Both the position numbers and the translations under genes were made by a program. From NCBI GenBank assembly GCA_036365515.1, contig CM070873.1:79274029-79338028 (forward strand): a stretch of DNA of 64,000 nt. Reading direction: 5' to 3'. The notes below the pieces were generated by a model, which was given only the letters and a program-made list of their open reading frames with translations, searched no databases and had not been told where the DNA came from. Shown one piece after another: positions 41,587 through 53,603 of this stretch. Every line of letters begins with the position of its first letter. Position 1 is the stretch's first letter. The DNA is from Torymus aiolomorphi. Taxonomy: Eukaryota > Arthropoda > Insecta > Hymenoptera > Torymidae.

Positions 41587-41740
41587 GGCATGGTGTGGTT
41601 TGTGCACATAAGAATTATGCACATATTTATTGTGCACACTTTAGCATTGGAGTATACACATAGATATAGATATACACCAATGCTAAAGTGTGCATAATAA
41701 ATATGTGCATAATTCTTATGTGCACAAACCACACCATGCC
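41587..41740. mobile_element. 154-bp near-perfect palindromic MITE with 8-bp target duplication
   Basis: GGCATGGTGTGGTTTGTGCA at 41587 is the start of a ~64-bp arm whose reverse complement runs to 41740, with only scattered mismatches and about 26 bp of loop between (roughly 41652-41676). The element is flanked by an exact 8-bp direct repeat, GTTTTACT, at 41579-41586 and 41741-41748. An 8-bp duplication is the hallmark of hAT-, P- and Merlin-type transposition; the GG terminus fits Merlin loosely. There is no coding capacity, so it is a hairpin MITE. Arm identity near 100% suggests a recent insertion. Confidence 0.85.
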
Positions 41741-41884
41741 GTTTTACTTAAGTGTTAAGTAAATGTAATGAATTATTATAAATGGAACATGGATTTCAAG
41801 ATTAGTCCATTAGTGAAATTCTGCGTCACGTGGTCCCCGTAAATTTTACTCAAGAAATTCACTACTATATAATAATTCTCTTTA

Positions 41885-41917
<33 letters not shown>
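41885..41917. repeat. (AAT)n microsatellite
   Basis: About eleven uninterrupted ATA/TAA triplets. Confidence 0.9.
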
Positions 41918-41919
<2 letters not shown>

Positions 41920-43961
41920 GAATGTTCCTTATCAAATAAAATACAACGAAGAATTTCGTAGTTTAAATGCAATTACATCGGCCGATTCGACACTCTCTTC
42001 ATCGGTCACCTTCCACTCAATTTCTCACACGAAAAAGCCTCAATATAGCTCGCCGCGTCTCCGAGAAATCCGATCTTTTTCCCGCGGGCGCTGCGCCCGC
42101 AAATTCTTCTTGCTCTCCACTTTACGAGCGCGCAATAAAATCGCCGCTACCACTACTACACGCAGTACAGGTATATATTCCCTTTCTCGCCTCATCTTCC
42201 GCCTTCCGACTTTTCGCCTCTTTCGCGCCGTGCGCTCACCTGCCTGACGTAACCTCTGCGCCGCGCTTACGAGCTCTGCTTTCGTCGCGGTGACTAAGTA
42301 CACGCACACTCGCGGCCAAGTGTTGCAAGAGGTAGAGGTAGAGCCGCCTGGTATTATAACCTACAGCCGCTGCTTGCTTAGTCCCCGAGCGTCGCTTCCT
42401 TAATGGCTCCTGCGTGTACGCCGCGTCTTCCTTTTGTCCCGACTAGCCTGGTTTCGCGAATATGTGTAACATTGGGAGAAAGTTCAAATCGATTACAAGC
42501 CGTTGAGTCGTTTCTTTCGCGCTCGCCTCCTTTTTTCTGAGCCGCATAGCTTCGTTTTCTAGGATCTCGCGTTTTTTCTTTCGCCGTCGGTATAGTTGGC
42601 GGGTAAAGGACCTCTCGACCGTTGCTGGTTTATTAAAAAGACTCGATACGTTGGGAGAGTAATTATTTTTTATTTATGAAGAATAAATCTCGTTTTCTTT
42701 TCTATAATAAATTTCACAATAGGGTCTATTAAGTGTACAAGTTAGTAAATTTTTTATAGAAATCCATTGAGAATTATCATGCGAATTTTATGCTGTGCTT
42801 CGCTGTATAAATAACATTTATTGTAGAACCACGCGCTACGTTCACCTTATGTAAGAAAAATAAAGGCGAACCTATTCACCATATCCAGTTCAACTACCTA
42901 ACTCGAATAAATGTATACCATTTGCCGTCCGGTTTTACAGACTTTAAATTACTTTTATATCAGACGGAAATTCTAAGGACGTTGGGGAATTTTCAATAGA
43001 GCTGCAGCTTAAAAATATAGTGAGCGATAAAGAATGTTTGATGTTTAGCGTTGCATAGTAAAATTCAAGCGATACGCAAAGTACTTATCAATGAACATTG
43101 TATTTAATGCCACCTGACAGTAAACAGTATTTGCATTAGAAAGAAATTATTTCACGTTATTGATAGTAAAGTTTGATGAAGTCAGGAGGAATATCAATTA
43201 AAAAACTGTGAAATATCAACGCTTAAAAATAACAATATAAAATATAGCGGGTTAGTGAAAAGTAAAACTAAGTGTTTTTATGATACCATAAAGGCTTTTA
43301 TTAGCCTACACAAACCTTGAAAATTTATTTTGGTCTTTCCTTATCTATGGCTTCTTCAAAAATTTTTAATCGCTTATAGAAACGTTATGCACGATTTGAG
43401 CGATGGAGAAAAAAATGTCTACTGATTCATGGTCATTCAGGAAAAAAGTCAAATCATCGCCGAGAAAATACGTCAAACTTATTCCCGTATAGTTTCTCAC
43501 GAATAACACGATTTAATGAGACATCAAGGAACGTGTTAAATAATATTCATATTTTTTGTTCTTATAGTGAAAGGAGTTTTGTAATCAGATCCTTGCTTGT
43601 TTCATTAAAAATAAAATTTTTGTGACAAATTTTGCATAATCACTCGTTTTTGAAACAACTTTCATATTCTAAATGAACTTAACGTGTAATTAAATGTTCT
43701 TACAACAAATATAACAACGTGCAATACAATAGAAACATATAGATACGCCCACTTTTCACAATTTTGATATCGTAGCTGTAGCTATATACTATAGTACACA
43801 TGCATTTAAAATAAACTGAGCGTGTCGAACTTGAAAGAAAAACTCAATAAAAAATTTAACGATCTGTGTAATATACAAAGTGTATATAAAAAAACAAAAA
43901 TTAATTGTTGTTAAAGAAATTATGCTTATACAAGTTAATGATTAATATTATCGTAATCTAA

Positions 43962-43992
43962 TTTTCTTTTTTTTTTCTCTTTACAGGTGAGT
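43962..43992 (+). other. recursive splice site (ratchet point) 1
   Basis: A T/C tract of about 18 nt (43962-43980), then TTACAG directly abutting GTGAGT: acceptor and donor consensus share the junction 43986/43987 with no exon between. This is the zero-nucleotide exon arrangement known from long Drosophila introns. The orientation matches the signal-peptide exon at 29587, 14.3 kb upstream. A second donor, TTCC|GTAAGT, lies 42 nt downstream (intron starting at 44029) and would define an RS-exon 43987-44028. Confidence 0.65.
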
Positions 43993-45622
43993 TACAAAAT
44001 TTGTTACTTAGCTAAGCTTCTTGGTTCCGTAAGTTATTTACTACCTCTTATCCATCATGATTTATATTATAACGCTATAGTAGAAAACAACTTAATAATT
44101 GCGTAACAGGAACGCATAAACGAAATTGTTACTGGACCACTTGCAAAAAGGCATTTAAACAAGCCGATATATTCTACGTTTGAACTGACACTTAATCTGA
44201 AACGATTCTCTGTGGTATAGGAAAAGTCATATCCCATACCGCAAGCACATATAGCGCCGCGCGAAAGGTTATCGCGGCTTCGAACAACCGTCGGTCCGCG
44301 ATTGCACGAGCATCGCCTACTAGGAAGGGTTAATTTAGCGTCGCCACCTCCTTTTATCCTCACTCCTCTCGAGCCCGTAGGAAATTCGCGCTCGCGTTGC
44401 GACACGAGGAGGTAGAGGAGGAGGCGCCTCTTCTTCTTCTTCTCGCGCTTGCTCAACTGCTCGGGAGATTCTGCGTTGACGCTAGCGCGCGCTGTAATTT
44501 CGCCCGCTGCTCTTTTATATAATGCACTTTTCTTATGCGCCGCGACCCGACGCTCGCGTATTAGTTTTTTTTTCCTGCTGTGAGCGCATAGAGCGCACAG
44601 CAGAGCCGCGCTTGCGAAACGCCGACGATTGTTGCCTTCTTTTTCGTGCCCGGGCTGCAGCTGGTTTGCGGACTGCGCTAAGTATAGGAGTTTGCCCAAG
44701 GATTGTCGGCTCGTCGTGGTAATGAGGGGCATATTGCTTTTTATTTTATTGGGCAAACAATGTTACGGGTTATTCTCAAAGTTGCGTTCTTCTTGATATC
44801 GATGCGGTTTTGTTTCTTCGAAATAATGTAAATCGGTCTAATAATTAATTGATTTTATGATGCTTTTGATTACTTCAGTATTAATGTACACGTATATATG
44901 GTTCTTTCTGAAAAGCTGAGCGTTTATTAGACAAAATAAAGAGGTTCGTTAAAACTTTACGGAAACGGGAAATTTTTTTACAAGGGTTTTAACTTTATTG
45001 TACTATCAAAATTCATATACAATCCATAGCGGAAGTTTCCTACAGTCGCTTTTTCTGGAGTAACGTCGCTTTGTTCGTTTGAAAAATATTGAACTGCAAT
45101 AAATGAAAATTGACTTCCGAATTGTGAAAGTATTTTCACTTTAACGACTTCGAACGCGGCGCGACTTCTGCAACAAGTGCGGTTTCATCGTATATATTGA
45201 TGTTATATAAACTTATCAAAATATTTAACCTTCGAAATAGCATATATTTAATTTAATTAGTATTGTTTTTATGCAATTAATAAGAAATAACCAAATTTAG
45301 AAGAAAATAAAGCACATAATAAATAAACTTTTATAGCATTTGAAAAATGCATTTAATTGTGCGCATGAAACAAGCTACAAAAAAGTTAGTGTTACTGATG
45401 AAAGGAAAAATGTTTCTCTTGCTACAATGAAAACGACCGCTCGAGGCATCGCGAGCATCTTCCAGTATAACAAAAAATCTTGGCAATTCGAGCGTAAAGA
45501 TCTCTGTCCTACAATCCATCCTCGCAACAATGAAATACAATCCATAATTCGCGATTCGCTTTTGCATGGCGGCAAGCCCCTCTTGTACAGTGCTATCTCC
45601 CTCTCTTTCTGTTGCTCTTACA

Positions 45623-45624
<2 letters not shown>

Positions 45625-45703
<79 letters not shown>

Positions 45704-45821
45704 CTCTCTCTTTCTCTGTCTCTTTCTCTCTCTCTCTTTCTCTCTAGTCTACGTACAAATCACCATGTTCGCTAAAAGTCCATAAAGAGCTAAAGAGCAG
45801 CGCGCGAGAAAGAGAGAGAAA

Positions 45822-45859
<38 letters not shown>
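45625..45859. repeat. (CT)n tract facing a (GA)n tract: large simple-repeat inverted pair
   Basis: A (CT)n run is pure from 45625 to 45700 and imperfect to 45746. It is followed 59 bp later by a (GA)n run at 45806-45859 containing a TGTGTG interruption. The two tracts are complementary and could pair as a hairpin or form H-DNA. The SLSLSL frames are artefacts. Confidence 0.9.
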
Positions 45860-45861
<2 letters not shown>

Positions 45862-46295
45862 CACAATGCGAGGCGCGGACAGAAAAGGTGCGCACGCGCG
45901 CGGGCTGTTGTTTCAAGGTAGGCCAGCAGCTTTTTCTCATCGCGCGCATGCGAGATAATCACCGGCTACTGACGATGTCTGAACCCTTACGTCATCGCGG
46001 TGATTTTTCATGCACCGAGGAGAGGAGCAATTACGTGCCGCGTGCGGATTTTTAATCGATTGGGTTATTGGGCGCGCGCGTGAGATTCGACGGGACGGTG
46101 TGTTTTCATTGTTGAGGTACTTTTGCAAGACTTCAAAGACTTTCTCACCGAAATTAATCTTTATTTTTCTTTTGTATTTATTTTCTCATACATTGTAAAT
46201 TGACATCATGTAGAAAGGTATTCGTTTTACACCATTATTGTATTTTTTGAACACTCTTTTTAAGTGGTACAGATTAGACAGAAAATGGTGTTTAA

Positions 46296-46524
46296 CCCCT
46301 TAACTGGTGCGACTTTTACAACTTTTCGTACCAAAACTGGTAGCCGTAAATTATAATTCTGATCTCAGATTTAGATTCAGCGACCTCAAAAACCGTTGTA
46401 TACCAAGTTTTGTCCAAATCCGTTGAGAATTGCAAAAGTTATTCAAATATGTACATATATGATCCATTGCCAGATTTGGCACGACTTTTTTTTGTACATA
46501 TATGATCCATTGCCAGTTAAGTAA
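46296..46524. mobile_element. 229-bp TTAA-flanked element (piggyBac-like MITE)
   Basis: Flanked by TTAA at 46292-46295 and 46525-46528. The left end reads CCCCTTAACTGG and the right end, read inward, TTACTTAACTGG (nine of twelve match). Near the right end a 23-bp word beginning GTACATATATGATCCATTGC is directly repeated at 46451-46473 and 46494-46516. No coding frame. TTAA target duplication is characteristic of piggyBac; given the short terminal match this is a moderate call. Confidence 0.45.
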
Positions 46525-49500
46525 TTAAAGAACAGAAAGCTTTTAATTCAGTTATCTAAAGTTATATATTAACATTACTCTTTATATAGTATCACAACTT
46601 TGCAAAAAAGCTCAACATCCTGCTAATTTAACTTATGCATAATTATTTAAATGTATTTATAATTTTAATAAGCTACAAATTGAATGTTATGTAAATTTAA
46701 TTGATAAACAACTATATAAAATATATAACAAATATTTTGTAAGTTATGAAATAATTATAGGAACAAAAATATTATATAGAGTATAAAAATAGTCCAAAAA
46801 TTTTATAGTGATTTCAAAAGTCTTGAGGAAATCTGTAGCTTATAGACAAACAAAATACGCTACTGTACATTGACCTAAGCAGTCGACAAAAATGTGACTC
46901 GCTTCGCGATAAATCAGCTGCTTAAACCTGAAGCGATCCGCAGGCGGCACGCGCCAAGAGCAAATATGTATCTTTCTCCTTAGCGGCGCGCATTCGGACG
47001 CCGGTGAAAGCCGAAAAAGAGCAGAAGAAAAAGGAGCTGACTGTGCACTCGGCGCTGCTGGCACGAGGTGGACAATCATCGCCGTTAATGACAGTGTAAT
47101 TAGGCGGCGTGTGTTTACGCGCTCGCTTGAAGCTGCGGGGCTCTGGCGCAGATTGAATTGTCGTGCGTGTTTTACTGCTTTGTCTCTTTTGACAACAAAA
47201 AAAAACACGTTTCATTTTTAATTTTATGAATTAATTTTAATTGAACGGTTAATTTTCGCCAAAAATATATAATTATTTTAACCTTAAAAAAGTATAGAAT
47301 ATAACCGTGTACGTGAACTTTCAGTTTATTATAATTTACTCACAATATTTTATTATCTTTATCGACTTTCAATTTTTTTAAACTTTCCTTCGATAATACT
47401 GCAATAATTAAGTATAAAACCAAGAGACCCGTTCAAGATAGCCAAGTTAGCGCAATCATACAGAAACGGATTACCCATTCGAGAAATAAACATTCTAATT
47501 CTCGAATGCTAAAACGAAATCACACACATATATATATATATATATATATCCCTCCATATACTCTCATATAGACACACACACGCACAATCTCGAAACAAGT
47601 TATAAAGACTCCCATTGCGAATTCGTTTCACCAGGCCGATCGAACAAGCTCGCGTAGCATTGCATCGATATATACATCCAGAGACAGCTATGCGCGAATA
47701 TAGGCTCGGCTCCTCCGAGCGAATGCATTCATCCAACGCACGCACACGCGGACCGGCGCTGAAAGCAAATCCGCCGAGATCGCGTTTGATTGCCTCTTTA
47801 GGGACCCGCGATTCCCTGTGCAGCGCTGCGGCACGCGCGTCTAAATTAATTAGAAAACGGTTTTACGATTGTGATCCGCGATCTCGCGGAACTTTGCATA
47901 TATAGGCGCGCGCGCGGTCACAAGATCTGTCGATCGCCGTTAGGAATTGGCGCGTTATGTAAAGGCGTCCCCGCGAAAGTGCGCGCGACGGGGGCAGGGA
48001 ACTATTTTATACGCACACACATACGTCTACGCCTATAGTGAGCTGCGTGTAATTACGGGCTTTGGCTGGTTTTTTCGGTACCTGTGTATACGTATCTATA
48101 CAGGAGGTGAAAAGTTTCGCTTTGCGCGCTTGTTAGGCTGAAAGGGGGCCGCGAAAAAAGAAATGCGAAAAATTTTCGTTACTGTGTTTTGGGTATATAT
48201 AAGCCGTGTGGTGCGCGAGCTTACACAATTTTTCCAAGTGAAACTTGCGGCAGTGACCGCTTGATTTTACAAGTTAATTTTGCCCAATACGCGTTACCCA
48301 ACTTTTTGAGGGAATGCGCTATCTGGCTTTCAGTAATTCCTACGTTGCGTTTTTTTTTCTGCGCGCCATGCTGTACGTGCATGCATGCTATATACGTGTC
48401 GCAAATAAAAAACCAGTCAATCATCGTTTGACAAATTATTAATTGCCCGGCTGCATATATGGGAAAGGGAAATGCGGCATTAGAAAGTAAGATTTGGGAG
48501 AGTTTATTTGCGTATGGCAATAATAGTAATGTCAATGTTGTCGAGGAAAACGGGGACTGAAACATTTACTTCATGTAATTTGAAATAACAAAGTTTTTGC
48601 GAAATTCTTTTTTTCATATGGGAAGCGGATAGCAAAGGCAATCGTTTTTAAGAAAAGTTGATTATACTCTGAAACTTTAAGAAAACAGAAAATAACTTTG
48701 ACGTGGACTATAATGCACGTTATTATAACAAACAGAAAGTTGGCACTACGAAGGCACTTAATTCTTCAGTATATATACACCCATTCATTTCCTTTATTTA
48801 ATTCGTTGAATTCCATTCGCAAGTGTTTAAACCTCGCGCGACACTTCTATGTAACAGCACGCGCATTCAATTAAATCCATTCGCCCTCACATCTGTATAA
48901 ACGCCCTCCTGTAAACGCAGCGGATACACGCGCCAAATGTATATACCTGCGCGCCGCCGCCTGCACTTGCGCGCTCGCGTTGTACGTACATAGCCGCAGC
49001 TGTAGTCTACACGCTCTCGCTTACATAATTCGGCCGCGACTTTCACTCTACTCGCGGCTCTCCGACTATTCGAGATTTTTCATAATGGGCGCACCGCCAG
49101 TCCTTGCGCGAGGTCGATTATTAGATAGACGCTGTACTCCTTGCGTCCATTTTTCGCCGCGCGGGCTCGCGCGTTAATTATAATCATAAGGCTTATGTAT
49201 TAATTATAACGCGGTGCAAAAAATTCAAGAGGATGATAAAATCGTGCAACGGCTTATTATGCCGGCCTCGTAATCGGCGCATATCGATGCGTGCACCGGT
49301 GATGCCCACGCACGCGCGCGGAGATTGCTTTGGGAGACCGAAAGAGTAGTAATTTCGCTGAAGGTTTGAATATATATATATGTGCGGCACTTTCTTCTTG
49401 CGCATAATGCCAAAAATTAACGCGCTCCTTCCCTGGGAACTAATTGATCGTTACGTCAGACGGGTGCCCGCGCGCGCGCGCGAGGCTGGAAAATTCAATA

Positions 49501-50675
49501 ATCCGCTGCACGAGCGTGGCGATGCGATCTTTATCGTGCGCAGAGTTACGATTAGTTAAGCGTTCCTGAGAATTGTTCGGAAAACGATATTATCTTTATA
49601 AATGTGTATGTATCTCGATGTGTTATGGATTATATACACATCAATCTTCTATATAGATCATGAGTTTTTGAAATGGGAAATCCGTTGTTTTATTGAATAA
49701 ATCTTGAATTAGAGATAATTAATATGTTTATAATTTAAAAAAACAGTAATACTTTATTATACCTCAGTATAAACATTTATTATAATTAAATTTCAATATT
49801 TCGTAATCGATTTTTCTTATAAATATATCAATTTAGCTTAGCATTTATTCGCCGTATATCACGATCATCTATTACAACAACTAATATTATATGTATATCG
49901 AAATTCGCGTGGGCTTCGAGCTAAAAACATTTCGTCTGAATCAATTTAAGCAATATTGCTCAAACTCTATTTTCGTTTACCAGAAAACTGCGCCTTCGTT
50001 TTGCATAACAAAAGACGATTCACCAAAATTTATCTCCTATGGTTATAAATAAATTCCGAAAAAACATCCTGAATGCCCACCACTAAAATGTATATTTTCT
50101 TCTCATCATAAAACACCGAGAGCTACACATACCGGTTACATAAAACACAAAAAAAAAGAAAATAATGTTATTTCTGGCTACTGGACTCTACAGACGAAAG
50201 AAACGAAGCCGGTAATTACATTACTACACTTCTATTACGATTATCGGTATAAACTCCTCGCTCGACCCGGTCGACCGGCGTGTTTTCGTATTCTCACGAG
50301 CGCGATCTTTGTCTCCCCGCGGAGACTCGCGTAATAGAGCTGCAGATGCAGTTGGCCGAGAGTCGCACGCGCGCATGCAAACGAGCAATTAAACGCGGAG
50401 GGAGAGAAGCCGTTAACGACCCGCAGCGTAATCAGACGTGAATTAAGCGCGACAGGAGACACGCGACTTTCGGACCTTAATCGAATTATGACGCGGTTGC
50501 GAGTGTGTCGCGCGTTGCGCAATGCCTGCGAGGGAGAGAGAGAGATTTTGCGGTAATTGCAAATGAAGCGAGGAGGCACGCAGTTGCGGGAACTTTGCGG
50601 ATGAAGTCAAGTCTGGGTTATGCGTTTGGGTCGAAAGGAAACTCGAAATCTGGGAAATACAATGGAATTGCTGTA
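46525..50675. other. intronic stretch without gene
   Basis: AT-rich DNA alternating with CpG-rich islands at 46.85-47.2, 47.55-48.4, 48.8-49.55 and 50.2-50.68 kb. A (TA)n tract lies at 47528-47549. Frames in the islands are basic and stop-poor on both strands. No splice-supported exon was found. Confidence 0.35.
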
Positions 50676-51556
50676 GGGGAGACCGGGGCTAGTTGGCATA
50701 CGGGGCAGGTTGGAAAAATGCTAATAACTCGTGATTGAAATAACAGAGGTCAAGGCTATTGATGTCAGTAATGTAAAATGGAATCAGGAATATTTGTTTT
50801 TTATTTTTAGTCGGAAAGCATCATGCGTTTTGGAAATACGCAAGTTTTAAAACTTTTTGAGATGTTGGTAAAAATTTTACATTTTGAAAAATGTCGTGTA
50901 ATTCTTTGAAACATTCTGTTAATCTATTTTTTCTTAACGTAGGGTAAAATGGTTGCTTTTTTACAATTTTACCACTTGGTATTTTTTTTATCTTTCAATT
51001 TTTAATATTATTAGGAGAATTTTTAAATTAACGTTCGCTTGGGGCATGTTGGCTGACCTATTGAGAACAGGCAGATTGTTTAACTAATCATTTTACTATT
51101 TTAATACCTAATTAACAACACTATTTTTATATATAAAAGTTCTTGAATGTTGATACAGAAAATTTAAGGAAGTCTAATAAAACCTCCATTTATACATTTT
51201 GGGTAATTTATAGTTTTTAGCTGATTATAGCTTATTTTCTATTCAATGTCACATTCTGATATGTGATTCTTTTATATAATATAATAATGTCGTTATTTAC
51301 TCAATGATTTATTATCGGTGAACTTACCACAGGCACGTGGCCAACTTACCCCGCTTATGGGGCAGGTTGACCAAAAATCGTGAAATTAGAAACTTGTTTC
51401 TACCTTTTTTGTGATCAATTTACAAATTTGAAAAAATCATGAAAATGCTCTATATGAAGTACTTTCATATACGAAAATAGTTTTGTTAATTAACTAATAC
51501 TGTTTGGCAGAAAAAAATAAAATGTGGAAAGTCGGCCAACTAGCCCTGGTCTGCCC
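50676..51556. mobile_element. 881-bp TA-flanked MITE with GGGGAGACC termini
   Basis: The left end is GGGGAGACCGGGGCTAGTTG (50676) and the right end read inward is GGGCAGACCAGGGCTAGTTG (51556), a match of 18 in 20 continuing into GC. TA dinucleotides border both ends (50674-50675 and 51557-51558). Variants of the terminal phrase recur inside: GGGGCAGGTTGG near 50702, GGGGCATGTTGGCTGACC near 51041, and GGGGCAGGTTGACC near 51359 with the inverted GGCCAACTTACCCC near 51339. There is no transposase frame. TA duplication fits Tc1/mariner-type mobilisation. Confidence 0.75.
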
Positions 51557-53170
51557 TATAATGAGGAAATGAATTTGTTATAAATTCATTTTTGGGAAAT
51601 ACTTACTGTACTTGTAAGTATAATGCACGTAAATCATTTGAAAATCATGTTCAATGACTAATGTACAATTGCAGCGTGATCTAAATTATATTGTCATGTA
51701 TATTTCAAGCCGCCATGAGGATTGAGGAAGAGATTTTAAACGTCATCTTTAGCATGTATCAAATGCGAGTTATTTATCGAACACTTCATCTTTCTTGTTT
51801 CATTCATCGCTAGCATATACTTACTCCGCGCAAACTATGCGTGCAGTTTGCGAGTACATCTTCGCTCGGTACTATAATTCAAAATTCATAAAACGGAGAC
51901 TCACCACTTTAGCGAGTTTACCGATACACTCGGAGAGACAACGATGTGTTCATTTGAATATATAAGTCGCGACCGCCGCTTTTAATACTGTTTACAATCG
52001 TAAATTACAGAGAGGGCAGTCGTTTAAAATTGATAGTCGAGGCGGCACGCGCGAGGTGACGACGGATGACTTTCATCGCGCGTGCGCTGCATGGATAGTA
52101 TAGGTGCAAATTGCATACGTACACTCTCTCGCGGGCGCATGCGTGAATTAAGTAATTTAAAAATAAAAATAAATATTTAAACTTACATAAGCTGCAAGCA
52201 AAGCCCGTTCCAATCCATTAATTGCAAATGTATAGGTATATTTAATTAGGTGCGATTATTTTTTTTTCAGTATAATTTAATGTGTACACTGATAAAAAAA
52301 TCATACTTTTCAAGTAGATAATAAATTAGTAGTCATTTTCACGGCGATATCTATAAACAAAACCATTACAATTTACAATTTTCCACCGATTTAGTCATTC
52401 TCCGTTGAAAACGTTTCGTTTTACCTCGCTCGAGTGTTAAAAATCACTTTTTAATCGTCTAAATTCCATCGGCAACCTGGATTTTTCAAAACGCTCCACA
52501 TAACTCGCGCGCATCGCACACGCACGCGCCGCGAGCCATGCGAAACGCCGAGCACAAAGCTGCAGCTCCGCCTCGTTCTTCTAATTAAGGTATATCTCGT
52601 TTCTCCCGCGTGCAAAGAGAGCTGCGCGCGGAGGTCGCGCGCTACAATCTATTCAAAAGTTGGCGCGCGCAACTCCCATCACATTGCACCTGCGCATAAG
52701 TAGGCGTATATATATACGTACACACAGAGAGCGCCGCTGAGTTCTTTTAAATTTACCGTGACGCGCCCGACTTTTTTCTGCTCCTTCGGCACGGGGAAAG
52801 CCTTTGTTTGCCGTAACGTGGAATCGGTGAAACCTCTTTTTTCCGCCATCGCTAAAACTCTCGGTGCACCGGCGTCGCCGCGTTGTTGCGCGAATGCACG
52901 CGCCGCCTACTCCAGGAAACTTTTCGGAGGTATGAGACACTTTTCACATATACTGTTGCAACGTCGCTTTGGGAATTTTACCGGTTAGAGTGCCCGGCTG
53001 AGAGCGGTGGAAAAGCACTATGACTTTCTTCACTCTGAATAGAATTTCATGGTAGTTAAAGCCAGTATTTTGTAAAGGTGTAATTCTTTTCAAAAAATCT
53101 ATTTCAATTGCCGCCATTAAGGAAGGCTGAAGAAATGTCAATGCTCAATATAATTTAGGCTATATATTAA
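51557..53170. other. intronic stretch without gene
   Basis: Mostly AT-rich with mixed islands at about 51.8-52.15 and 52.48-53.0 kb. An acceptor-like TTTTTTTTCAG ends at about 52270 but is followed by TATAAT, so it is not a ratchet point. No coding exon was found. Confidence 0.35.
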
Positions 53171-53603
53171 AGGAGTTCTAGTGTTACTTCCTTAGTAAAA
53201 ACAAGTGCACTTTTTATTTCTTACTGATTTACTTTATTAAGTTGATTTGACTCATATTTTGAGGTTAAATGTATGTTTTCGCTTTTAGACCTTTTTTTCT
53301 CGTAAATTAGAGGCATCCAATGACGATTTTGCCAGAAATTAAATCTTCATAAAATATTTGTCTTTCTATTACACAAATTTTCAAAAATGTCTTAGCGTTA
53401 ATTTCTTTCTTATATGCAAATGTATACAACGAAATTACGATTTCCCATAAGTGTCTATGTTAAATAGTAAACAATAAAAACATTTATTTCTTGATTACTA
53501 GATAGAATCTTGAAATTTTATACAGGTTTTTCTTACACAGATTAACCCGCCTACTAAACTTCATGATTTTCTTAGCGTTATTTATATGTACCCTAGAACT
53601 CCC
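53171..53603. mobile_element. 433-bp TTAA-flanked element (piggyBac-like MITE)
   Basis: TTAA at 53167-53170 and 53604-53607 flank inverted ends AGGAGTTCTAGTGTTAC and (read inward from 53603) GGGAGTTCTAGGGTAC. The right end reads outward as ...CCCTAGAACTCCC-TTAA, which resembles piggyBac termini. No coding frame. The word TCTTAGCGTTA occurs twice inside (about 53390 and 53570). It is probably mobilised in trans. Confidence 0.6.

Noticed and set aside
44067..44756. 229-codon minus-strand frame, the longest uninterrupted frame after ttv exon 1
   Set aside because: It lies across a GC-rich island, is highly basic with KKKK and RERE-type runs, has no recognisable domain and opposes the direction of the inferred intron. 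It looks like a stop-poor chance frame.
45340..45962. Ser/Leu-repeat frames on both strands
   Set aside because: They are translations of the (CT)n and (GA)n tracts.
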